A program made the position numbers and the translations under genes. 64,000 bases of DNA from CBDBJR01 sp965206445 (GTDB lineage: Bacteria > Pseudomonadota > Gammaproteobacteria > Arenicellales > Poriferihabitantaceae): NCBI GenBank assembly GCA_965206445.1, contig CBDBJR010000002.1, positions 1,240,001 to 1,304,000 on the forward strand, given 5' to 3'. A model generated the notes under the pieces. That model did not search any database, had not been told where the DNA came from, and saw only the letters and a program-made list of their open reading frames with translations. Within the stretch, counting starts at the first letter, position 1, and every line of letters begins with the position of its first letter. Positions 46,225 through 54,171 of the stretch are shown piece by piece.

Positions 46225-47193
46225 ATGAAAAATATGGATTATCTGGATTTCGAGAAGCCGATTGTCGAGCTGGAAGAAAAGCTCGGCGAGCTACAGCGCG
46301 TCAGCGCCGATCAGGGCCTGAAGCTGGACGATGAGATCGAAACGCTGCGGTTGCGCAGCAGTGAATTGACACAGGATATTTTTTCCAAATTGGGGGCCTG
46401 GCAGATTACCCAACTGGCCCGGCATCCGCTGCGGCCGTATACGCTGGACTTTATCGAGCGGATAGTGGTCGATTTTCAGGAGCTGCGGGGGGACCGCATG
46501 TATGCCGACGACCCGGCGATTGTGGCCGGTCTCGGTATGCTTGACCAGCATCGAGTCGCCATCATCGGCCACCAAAAAGGGCGCGATACGCAGGAAAGAA
46601 CCCGGCGCAATTTCGGCATGCCGCGCCCGGAAGGCTACCGCAAGGCACAGCGGGTGATGCAGTTGGCGGAGCGCTTTGGCCTGCCGTTGGTGACCTTGAT
46701 TGATACCCCGGGGGCGTATCCCGGTGTGGAGGCCGAACAACGGGGGCAGAGTGAGGCGATCGCGCGCTGTTTGCAGGTGATGTCCGGTTTGAAAACCCCG
46801 GTGGTCTCGGTGGTGATTGGTGAGGGCGGCTCCGGCGGCGCATTGGCGATTGGGGTATGTGATCGACTGCTTATGCTCGAGTATGCCACCTATGCGGTGA
46901 TTTCACCGGAAGGCTGCGCCTCGATACTGTGGAAAAGCGCCGACAAGGCGGCGGACGCGGCGGCAGCGATGAAGATTACCACCGCAGAGCTGGCCCGGGT
47001 CGGGTTGGTGGACGAGGTGATACCGGAGCCGCTGGGCGGGGCACACCGCGATTATGCGGTTACAGCCAGCCGGTTGAAGTCGGCTGTGCTGCGCGCCCTG
47101 GACGATTTCACGCAGCGTGAAACGCCCGACCTGCTGGCCAGCCGCTATGCCCGGCTGATGAGTTTTGGCCGCTTTACCGATCACCCTGCCTGA
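46225..47193 (+). CDS. accA: acetyl-CoA carboxylase carboxyltransferase subunit alpha
   Basis: 322 residues, full length. Alpha half of the carboxyltransferase that makes malonyl-CoA for fatty acid synthesis with AccD. MDYLDFEKPIVELEEKLGEL start, oxyanion-hole and CoA-site motifs MPRPEGYRKAQRVMQLAERF, LPLVTLIDTPGAYPGVEAEQ, VIGEGGSGGALAIGVCDR and YAVISPEGCASILWK. First of accA-tilS, whose genes are 5 bp apart. Confidence 0.97.
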   Translation: MKNMDYLDFEKPIVELEEKLGELQRVSADQGLKLDDEIETLRLRSSELTQDIFSKLGAWQITQLARHPLRPYTLDFIERIVVDFQELRGDRMYADDPAIVAGLGMLDQHRVAIIGHQKGRDTQERTRRNFGMPRPEGYRKAQRVMQLAERFGLPLVTLIDTPGAYPGVEAEQRGQSEAIARCLQVMSGLKTPVVSVVIGEGGSGGALAIGVCDRLLMLEYATYAVISPEGCASILWKSADKAADAAAAMKITTAELARVGLVDEVIPEPLGGAHRDYAVTASRLKSAVLRALDDFTQRETPDLLASRYARLMSFGRFTDHPA

Positions 47194-47198
47194 GCCGC

Positions 47199-48563
47199 TT
47201 GTTTGACTCCCCGGCGCTCGAGCACGCCCTCGCCGGCCTGATTGGCAGCCTGTCCGGCCAGCGATTGATCGTCGCGTACAGCGGCGGCGGGGATTCCACT
47301 GTACTGCTGCATGCGCTGCACGGATTGCGCCGGCGCCTGGCGTTTGAGCTGGTCGCGGCGCACTTCAACCATCGGCTGTATCCCGAGTCGAATGCCTGGC
47401 AGGCGCATTGCCGGCGGCTGTGCGCCGCGTGGCAGATCCCGCTGCTGACCCAGGCCGGCCGACCGCCGCCCACCCACCCGCACGGCCCGGAAGCCGCCGC
47501 CCGCGCCTGCCGCTACCGCTGGTTCAACGACGTCGCCCAGGCCGGCGATGTGTTGTGTACCGCGCACCATGCCGACGACCAGGTTGAGACGGTATTGTTG
47601 AATCTGATGCGCGGCGGCGGGGCGGCGCAGTTGGCCGGCATCCCGGCGCAGCGCAGCCTGTCGGCGACCGGACAAACCCGGCTGGCCCGGCCGCTGTTGG
47701 CGTTCTCGCAGCACGAACTGCATCAATATGCGCAGCAGCATCGGCTGGAATGTATTCAGGATGCCTCCAATCAGGACACCCGGTTCGACCGCAACTATCT
47801 GCGCCATCGGATTATCCCGCAGCTGCAACAGCGGTGGCCCGGCCTGCGCTCGGCGGTGGCCTCGAGTGCGCACGAGGTGGCGCAGGCGGACGCGGCGCTA
47901 CAGCATCAGGCGCGCCGTTTACTGACACAGGCGCAGGGCACAGCGGCGCGCCGGGTGCTGTGCCTGAACCGGCCGCTGCATGTGCCGGTGCTGCTGGAGG
48001 CGGCCGATTTTCTGGTGGCAATGGCCATTCGATGCTGGCTGCACGAGGTCGGCATGCCGGCCCCCGGACGACGGCAATTGACTGAACTGATACGCCAATT
48101 GCGCGCCAACCCATGCGGCGCGGCGGTGCTGGCGACGGCGCGGTGTACGCTGCGCCAGTATCAGCGACAGTTGTATTGCAGCCATGCGCTGTGTCTGCGC
48201 CGGGCACAGCACTCAATCGCGTATCCGCTGCAATGGCCGATTAGCCTGGCCGACGGATGGCAGCTCTGCCGGGTGGCCGTCGAGCAGCACGGTTTGGAGC
48301 CGAGCGCGCTGGCGTCCGAGCAGGCCAGGCTGGTTTGGCGGCAGGGCGGTGAGCGGGTCAAACTGCCCGGCAGCAGTCATACCAGTGAGCTGAAAAAGCG
48401 GTTGCAGCAGCAGCGGGTGCCGCCGTGGGAGCGACAGCAATTGCCGCTGCTGAAAATCGGCGAGCACATTGCCTGGGTGCCCGCACTGGGGGTCATGGAC
48501 GGCTTCGTGCAGCGCACCTCGAGCGGCTGGCTGCCGGTGGTGCGGCCATGCGTCGGGTGTTGA
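47199..48563 (+). CDS. tilS: tRNA(Ile)-lysidine synthase
   Basis: 454 residues. Converts C34 of tRNA-Ile(CAU) to lysidine, allowing AUA reading. The PP-loop SGGGDS (28-33) and HFNHRLYPESNAWQAHC, AHHADDQVETVLLNLMRGGG are intact; the TilS C-terminal substrate-binding domain follows. TTG start 5 bp after accA; no other in-frame start keeps the N-terminus. The defence island begins within about 260 bp of its stop. Confidence 0.94.
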   Translation: MFDSPALEHALAGLIGSLSGQRLIVAYSGGGDSTVLLHALHGLRRRLAFELVAAHFNHRLYPESNAWQAHCRRLCAAWQIPLLTQAGRPPPTHPHGPEAAARACRYRWFNDVAQAGDVLCTAHHADDQVETVLLNLMRGGGAAQLAGIPAQRSLSATGQTRLARPLLAFSQHELHQYAQQHRLECIQDASNQDTRFDRNYLRHRIIPQLQQRWPGLRSAVASSAHEVAQADAALQHQARRLLTQAQGTAARRVLCLNRPLHVPVLLEAADFLVAMAIRCWLHEVGMPAPGRRQLTELIRQLRANPCGAAVLATARCTLRQYQRQLYCSHALCLRRAQHSIAYPLQWPISLADGWQLCRVAVEQHGLEPSALASEQARLVWRQGGERVKLPGSSHTSELKKRLQQQRVPPWERQQLPLLKIGEHIAWVPALGVMDGFVQRTSSGWLPVVRPCVGC

Positions 48564-48717
48564 TGCAAGCGGTTTGTTGCACCGGCTATCGCCCTTGCCG
48601 TCGGTTGTCCGGTGCCTTTCGGGTTTTCTTGTTGCCGATGAAAAAAGCCCACGACACCGAGCCGGCGCGGTTTTCCTGCACTACCGACCGCATTCGGCGT
48701 CGTTTCTACCTCTGGTT

Positions 48718-48746
48718 TTGCCGAATTACCTGCAATCCATTATGAT
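48718..48746 (+). promoter_or_regulatory. putative promoter of the defence island
   Basis: TTGCCG (48718-48723), 17-bp spacer, TATGAT (48741-48746), 76 bp before the methyltransferase ATG. It lies where composition shifts from GC-rich host sequence to AT-rich island sequence. Nothing else is recognised in the 48564-48821 spacer. Confidence 0.45.
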
Positions 48747-48821
48747 GCTATAAAATCAGGAATCCTTCCTATTGAGAGGCTGGCCGGGGAAATTCAGTAG
48801 CTTAAGCGGAGATTTTAGAGA

Positions 48822-49766
48822 ATGAATAACGATTTTATAAACCAGATTACATTAGGGGATTGCTTAAAGCACATACCCAGGCTGACGGATAATAGTATAG
48901 ATCTATTTTTATCTGATATCCCCTACGGAATCAGTCTTGACGACTGGGATGTTTTACATAGCAATACAAACGCTGCATTGCTTGGAAAATCCCCGGCCCA
49001 GGAGGGCAAGTCAGGTTTCAGGCGTAGAGGAAAACCAATCAATGGCTGGGCGCAATCAGATAGAAATATTGGGTTGGAATATCAGGAGTGGTGCAAAAAC
49101 TGGGCTGTAGAAGTTTACCCAAAAATGAAAAATGGCTCCTTTTTGTTTGTGTTTGGTGCCAGGAGAACGATTCATAGAGTTATCAATGCTTTTGAGGATA
49201 GCGGCTTTTTATTGAAAGATACGTTGGCCTGGAAAAAACCTTCTGCACACCACAGAGCACAGAGAGTCAGTATTGTTCTTGAGAGACGCGGCCTGAAGAA
49301 AGAAGCGGAGAACTGGAAAGGCTGGAGGCTTGGTAATCTGGCTCCAATATGGGAACCGGTGGCATGGTTTATGAAGCCATATACGATCGGGGGTACGATT
49401 ACCGATAATATCCTGGAAAATGAAGTCGGAGCTATGAACATAGATGCGTGCAGACTTGATGGTTCCAGCCCGACTAACATGCTTGAATTCGGGTTTGGTG
49501 CAAAAGAAACGAGAACACATGAAGCTCAAAAACCACTGGAATTAATTAAATATCTTGTAAAACTGACAACCAAAGAAAATCATACGATTCTTGACCCCTT
49601 TATGGGGAGTGGAACAACAGCAATTGCGGCAATAAAATTAAATAGAAAATTCATTGGCTTTGAGGTGCACCCCGATTTTCATCGTAAATCTCTCGAAAGA
49701 ATCGGCAATATAACCACCGATAATCTCGAAGAGTTACCTTTGGTTAAGCAGATGTCATTAGTTTAA
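48822..49766 (+). CDS. site-specific DNA methyltransferase, beta-class (N6-adenine or N4-cytosine)
   Basis: 314 residues with motifs in the beta-class order: catalytic motif IV as SDIPYG (Asp32-Gly36) near the start and the SAM-binding motif I as ILDPFMGSGTTAIAA (258-266) near the end. HEAQKPLELIKYLVKL is the usual motif X region. DIPYG in place of DPPY occurs in a subset of these enzymes. Clearly AT-richer than host genes. No cognate nuclease is adjacent except the type I hsdR gene, whose own methylase is hsdM; this is therefore a second, independent methylation activity or part of a compound system. Confidence 0.88.
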   Translation: MNNDFINQITLGDCLKHIPRLTDNSIDLFLSDIPYGISLDDWDVLHSNTNAALLGKSPAQEGKSGFRRRGKPINGWAQSDRNIGLEYQEWCKNWAVEVYPKMKNGSFLFVFGARRTIHRVINAFEDSGFLLKDTLAWKKPSAHHRAQRVSIVLERRGLKKEAENWKGWRLGNLAPIWEPVAWFMKPYTIGGTITDNILENEVGAMNIDACRLDGSSPTNMLEFGFGAKETRTHEAQKPLELIKYLVKLTTKENHTILDPFMGSGTTAIAAIKLNRKFIGFEVHPDFHRKSLERIGNITTDNLEELPLVKQMSLV

Positions 49767-49812
49767 TGAGAAGCTCAAAAAGTTTCGCGTATTCATCGGA
49801 TTTTCCTTGGAA

Positions 49813-52653
49813 ATGAACAGGTCGTACACCAATCTGGACGAGGCACAAACCCGCGAGCGTATCGACGGCAAGCTGGAACAGGCCGGCTGGGTGATACAGG
49901 ATGCCAAAGCCATCAACCTGACGGCCGGGGAGCAGGGCGTCTACGGCGTCGCCGTTCGTGAGCATCCGACTGCTACCGGCCCTGCCGACTACATGTTGTT
50001 CATCGGGGGCAAGGCCTGCGGCATTATCGAAGCCAAGCGCGAAGGCACTAATCTGGCTCCGACAGCCGATCAATCCAGTCGCTACGCCGCCTCCCCAATC
50101 CAACACATAGCGCGCTGGGCGGCGCCGGGCCAGCCGTTGCCTTTTCTCTATGAAGCCACCAACATCGAAATCCGTTTCCGCGACCAGCGCGACCCCAAAC
50201 CCCGCAGCCGCCACCTGTTCCACTTCCACCGACCGGAAACCCTCAACGACCGGCTGCAACAGGGCGACTCCCTGCGGGCGCGGCTGCAACACCTGCCCGA
50301 ACTCCACACCGAGGGCCTGCGCGACTGCCAGGTCAAAGCTATCACCGGCATCGAGAACAGCCTCAAACAAGCCAGCCCGCGGATGCTGCTGCAAATGGCC
50401 ACCGGCTCCGGCAAGACCGTCGCCGCCGTCACCGAGGTGTACCGCCTGGCCAGATTCGCCAAAGCCGGGCGCGTGCTGTTCCTGGTCGACCGCGGCAACC
50501 TGGGCCGGCAGGCACTAAAGGAATTTCAGCAATACACCGTGCCCGGCGACGGGCGCAAATTCACCGAACTCTACAACGTCCATATTCTCGGCCCGGGCGG
50601 CATCGGCGATGAAATTAAAGTCACCATCTCCACCATCCAGCGCCTCTATGCCAGACTCAGCAACAGCGAGCTGGACGAAGCCGCCGAAGAACACTCCGGC
50701 TACGAAACCGACGCCGGCAGCTTCAACCGGCAACCCCGGCAGGTGGAATACAACCCCGACCTGCCGATAGAAGCCTTTGATGTCATCATCATCGACGAAT
50801 GCCATCGTTCGATTTATAACCTGTGGCGTCAGGTGCTGGAATATTTCGATGCCTTCCTCATCGGCCTCACCGCCACCCCGACCAAAAAGACCATCGGCTT
50901 CTTCAACCAGAACCTCGTCTCCGAATACACCCACGAAGACGCCGTGATCGACAAGGTCAACGTCGGCTACGACGTCTACAGCATCCGCACCAAGAAAACC
51001 GCCGACGGTGACACCATTGAAGCGGGCACCACCGTGCACATCCGTGACAAGGTCACCAAAGACAAACGCCTGGAAAAACTCGACCAGGCCGAAGAATACA
51101 CCGGCCAACAGATCGACCGCTCCGTCATCGCCCCGAACCAGATTCGCACCATTATCCAGACCTTCAAGCAGCGCGTGTTCGAAGACCTCTTCCCCAATCG
51201 CTCCGGAGACTGGCTGCCCAAAACCCTCATCTTTGCCAAAAACGACGACCACGCCGACCGCATCGTCGACACCGTGCGCGAAGTATTCGGCGAATCTAAC
51301 GCCTTCTGCAAGAAAATTACCTACAAGGTTGGCAGGCAAACCGCTGAAGACACCATCGTCGCATTCCGCACCGACCCGCACCTGCGCGTCGGTGTCACCG
51401 TAGACATGATCGCCACCGGCACCGACATCAAACCGCTGGAAATCATCATGTTCATGCGCGACGTCAAAAGCCCCACCTATTACGAACAGATGAAAGGCCG
51501 TGGCACCCGCGTACTCAGCCAGGACGAGCTGAGAAAAGTCACCCCCGACGCCACAACCAAAGACCGCTTTGTGCTGGTGGATTGCATCGGCGTCACCGAA
51601 AACGACAAGACGACCCAATCCGGCTCCCTGGAAGCCAGGCCCCACATCCCCACCGACAAACTCATGCTGCAAATCGCCAGCGGCGACCGCCACAGCGACA
51701 GCCTGCGCACACTCGGCAACCGCCTGCTGCGGCTGGATATAAAACTGGACGAAAGCCGGCGCAAACACCTCAACGAGATCGTCAAACAATCCGTACCAAA
51801 GGAAGTGGCCGACCGGCTTGGCGACGGCTTCATCGAACCCGCCACGCTCACCGCCATCGCCGCCAACCTGATTCACGGCACCAAAGACGACACACTGATC
51901 GCCGCGGCCCAGGCCAAAACCGGCAAACAAGAGGTCACTGACGAAGACATCCAGGCCGCTTTCAAACCCGGCGCCAACCTGTTAATGTATGCTTTCCATA
52001 GTCCGGTACTCAGAGATCTGATAGAATCCCTGCGCCGGGACACCGAACAGATCATTGATGACTCATCCGACGAAGTGCTCAATGACCGGGTGCGGTACAC
52101 CGAAGAGAGGGCCAAAGGGCTGGTCAGCAACTGGCAGCAATTCATCACAGACCACCGGGATGAACTGGCCGCCATCCAGTTGATGTACCAGCGGCCTTAT
52201 CGACAGCGGCACCTGAGCCATGAACAGATTGAGAGGCTGGCCGATGAAATTCAGCAGCCGCCTTATAATCTGGCACCGATTGAAGTGTGGAAGGCTTACG
52301 CGCAGTTGGAGAAGAGCAGGGTTAAAGGTGTGCCGCCGAAAGAGTTGCTGACCAACATTGTCAGCCTGATTCGATTTTCAACCGGCTTGAGTGAGGTGCT
52401 GGAGCCGTTTAGCAGGCTGGTGGAACAGCGGTTTGAAACCTGGCTGGTGCAACAGGAAAGAGAGTTTGAACCGGAGCAGCTTGAGTGGTTGAATAAGATT
52501 AAGGATCAGATTGCGCAGAATGTGGAGATGGTAGAAGATGACTTTCGGTATACGCCTTTTCATCAGGAAGGTGGGGTATTGAAGGCAAGGCAATTGTTTG
52601 GGGATGAGTTGAAGCCGATTATTGATGAGTTGAATGGGTATTTGATTGCATGA
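49813..52653 (+). CDS. hsdR: type I restriction endonuclease subunit R
   Basis: 946 residues; translocase and nuclease of a type I restriction complex. N-terminal PD-(D/E)XK site: Asp59 in GPADYMLF and Glu73-x-Lys75 in IIEAKREG. SF2 helicase motor: Walker A ATGSGKT (196-202), DECH box (328-331), motif III LTATPTKKT, motif VI MKGRGTR. The C-terminal helical region joins HsdM. All key residues are present, so it should be active. ATG 49813 was chosen over TTG 49807. Codons are strongly C-ending (ACC, GCC), unlike both the host genes and the AT-rich genes around it. Its stop overlaps hsdS by 4 bp. Confidence 0.95.
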   Translation: MNRSYTNLDEAQTRERIDGKLEQAGWVIQDAKAINLTAGEQGVYGVAVREHPTATGPADYMLFIGGKACGIIEAKREGTNLAPTADQSSRYAASPIQHIARWAAPGQPLPFLYEATNIEIRFRDQRDPKPRSRHLFHFHRPETLNDRLQQGDSLRARLQHLPELHTEGLRDCQVKAITGIENSLKQASPRMLLQMATGSGKTVAAVTEVYRLARFAKAGRVLFLVDRGNLGRQALKEFQQYTVPGDGRKFTELYNVHILGPGGIGDEIKVTISTIQRLYARLSNSELDEAAEEHSGYETDAGSFNRQPRQVEYNPDLPIEAFDVIIIDECHRSIYNLWRQVLEYFDAFLIGLTATPTKKTIGFFNQNLVSEYTHEDAVIDKVNVGYDVYSIRTKKTADGDTIEAGTTVHIRDKVTKDKRLEKLDQAEEYTGQQIDRSVIAPNQIRTIIQTFKQRVFEDLFPNRSGDWLPKTLIFAKNDDHADRIVDTVREVFGESNAFCKKITYKVGRQTAEDTIVAFRTDPHLRVGVTVDMIATGTDIKPLEIIMFMRDVKSPTYYEQMKGRGTRVLSQDELRKVTPDATTKDRFVLVDCIGVTENDKTTQSGSLEARPHIPTDKLMLQIASGDRHSDSLRTLGNRLLRLDIKLDESRRKHLNEIVKQSVPKEVADRLGDGFIEPATLTAIAANLIHGTKDDTLIAAAQAKTGKQEVTDEDIQAAFKPGANLLMYAFHSPVLRDLIESLRRDTEQIIDDSSDEVLNDRVRYTEERAKGLVSNWQQFITDHRDELAAIQLMYQRPYRQRHLSHEQIERLADEIQQPPYNLAPIEVWKAYAQLEKSRVKGVPPKELLTNIVSLIRFSTGLSEVLEPFSRLVEQRFETWLVQQEREFEPEQLEWLNKIKDQIAQNVEMVEDDFRYTPFHQEGGVLKARQLFGDELKPIIDELNGYLIA

Positions 52654-54110
52654 GTGAAATAACTCTAAAAGAACTCCCCAGTGATTGGGAATGGACAACA
52701 ATGGAGCAGATAGCCGAAGTGGTCGGCGGTGGTACTCCTAAATCTAAGGAAAGCAGGTTCTTTGAAGGGGGAAACATCCCATGGATCACTCCGGCTGATT
52801 TATCCGGTTACAAGGATAAATATATATCAAGAGGTTCAAGGAATATTACTGAGGAAGGTTTGAATTCTTCCTCTGCTCGGCTTATGCCTGAAGGAACCGT
52901 TATTTTCACATCTCGTGCACCAATTGGATATGTAGCAATAACCACAAATGAAATTTCTACCAGTCAAGGTTTCAAAAGCTTCGTCATTAAAGACAAGGAT
53001 ATTAGCTCCGATTATGTTTACTGGTGGCTGAAGGGAAATAAGCAGTTAGCAGAGAGCTTTGCTAGCGGCACGACCTTCCTAGAATTATCTAGTTCAAAAG
53101 CCAAAAAACTGCCTATACCAATAGCTCCACCCGAACAACAAAAACGCATCGTCGCCAAAATAGAAGAACTCTTCTCCCATATCGATTCTGGCATCAAAGC
53201 CCTGCAAAAAGCTAGACAACTACTCAAACAATACCGCCAATCCGTCCTCAAAGCCGCCGTCACCGGTGAACTGACCAAAGAATGGCGCGAAGCCAACAAA
53301 GGCAAACTCGAACCCGCCTCCCAACTACTCCAACGCATCCTCAAAGAACGCCGCCGGAAATGGGAAGAACAGCAACTCGAAAAATTCAAAGTCAAAGGCA
53401 AGGTGCCTAAGGATGATAAGTGGAAGGAGAAGTATAAGGAGGCACTTTCAATAAAGAAATGGAATTTCCTGGATGAATTACCAGAATCATGGTTGTGGGT
53501 TAGCGTGGATCAAATTGGTAATTTACAAGATCAAGTAGTACTGACGGGGCCTTTTGGTTCTAATTTGGGTAAAAAGGATTTTACTTCGAATGGAGTGCCT
53601 GTTTTAACGATTGGATGTTTGCAAGAATTCGGGATTGACTTATCCAAAGCAATGTATGTGAGAGAAAAAAAGGCTGACGAACTAAAAAGATACCAATTAA
53701 AAGAGGGGGATTTATTGTTTTCGAGGATGGCTGCGGTGGGACGAGTTGGTAATGTTACAAAAGAACTGGCTGGATCCTTGTTTAATTACCATATTATGCG
53801 ATTGAGATTACTCTCGCATGCAATGCTACAAGAGTTTTTTGTTTCTTACATCCGTGGCAGTTTTCAGATATACGATTATGTAAAAGAAGTAAACCACGGA
53901 GCGACACGTGATGGAATAAATACTCAGCAACTATCGGAAATGCCAGTTGCATTGGCGCCACCTCAAGAACAACAAGAGATATGTGGAATAGTTGACGATA
54001 AACTAAATTACATTCGGCACCTTGAAAATAATATTGCTATCCAACTAACAAAAGCAAAAAAGGGCAAGCAGTCAATTTTAGACTCAGCTTTTAGTGGAAG
54101 AATCACATGA
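52650..54110 (+). CDS. hsdS: type I restriction specificity subunit S
   Basis: 486 residues. Two target-recognition domains (about 1-160 and 265-430), each followed by a conserved helical spacer: PIAPPEQQKRIVAKIEELFSHID near 153-175 and LAPPQEQQEICGIVDDKL near 445. Both TRDs are complete, so a bipartite target is expected; its sequence cannot be predicted. Composition is mosaic: the TRDs are AT-rich, the central helical part is GC-rich like hsdR/hsdM, pointing to TRD exchange. ATGA overlaps with hsdR upstream and with a mini-ORF downstream. Confidence 0.94.
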   Translation: MSEITLKELPSDWEWTTMEQIAEVVGGGTPKSKESRFFEGGNIPWITPADLSGYKDKYISRGSRNITEEGLNSSSARLMPEGTVIFTSRAPIGYVAITTNEISTSQGFKSFVIKDKDISSDYVYWWLKGNKQLAESFASGTTFLELSSSKAKKLPIPIAPPEQQKRIVAKIEELFSHIDSGIKALQKARQLLKQYRQSVLKAAVTGELTKEWREANKGKLEPASQLLQRILKERRRKWEEQQLEKFKVKGKVPKDDKWKEKYKEALSIKKWNFLDELPESWLWVSVDQIGNLQDQVVLTGPFGSNLGKKDFTSNGVPVLTIGCLQEFGIDLSKAMYVREKKADELKRYQLKEGDLLFSRMAAVGRVGNVTKELAGSLFNYHIMRLRLLSHAMLQEFFVSYIRGSFQIYDYVKEVNHGATRDGINTQQLSEMPVALAPPQEQQEICGIVDDKLNYIRHLENNIAIQLTKAKKGKQSILDSAFSGRIT

Positions 54111-54169
54111 ATATCGAAGATGTGGACTTCCCACACTATCAAAACACCAGGAATAATTTGCAAATATAA
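54107..54169 (+). CDS. 20-codon ORF bridging hsdS and the STAND gene
   Basis: Starts with ATG overlapping the hsdS stop (ATGA), preceded by GGAAG at about 7 nt, and ends with TAA 2 bp before the ATG of the large NTPase gene, which itself has only a distant AGGA (about 20 nt). The arrangement fits a coupling mini-ORF that delivers ribosomes to the next start, or the vestigial 5' end of a gene formerly at this position. The peptide is acidic at its start and not recognised. Confidence 0.35.
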   Translation: MNIEDVDFPHYQNTRNNLQI

Positions 54170-54171
54170 TT

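Noticed and set aside
50515..51930. 471-codon minus-strand open frame opposite hsdR
   Set aside because: Gly/Val/Asp/Phe repeats that mirror the C-ending codon bias of hsdR; shadow.
54121..54135. TGTGG-ACTTC-CCACA hairpin between hsdS and the STAND gene
   Set aside because: Only 5 bp with no T run, and inside the mini-ORF; too weak for a terminator call.
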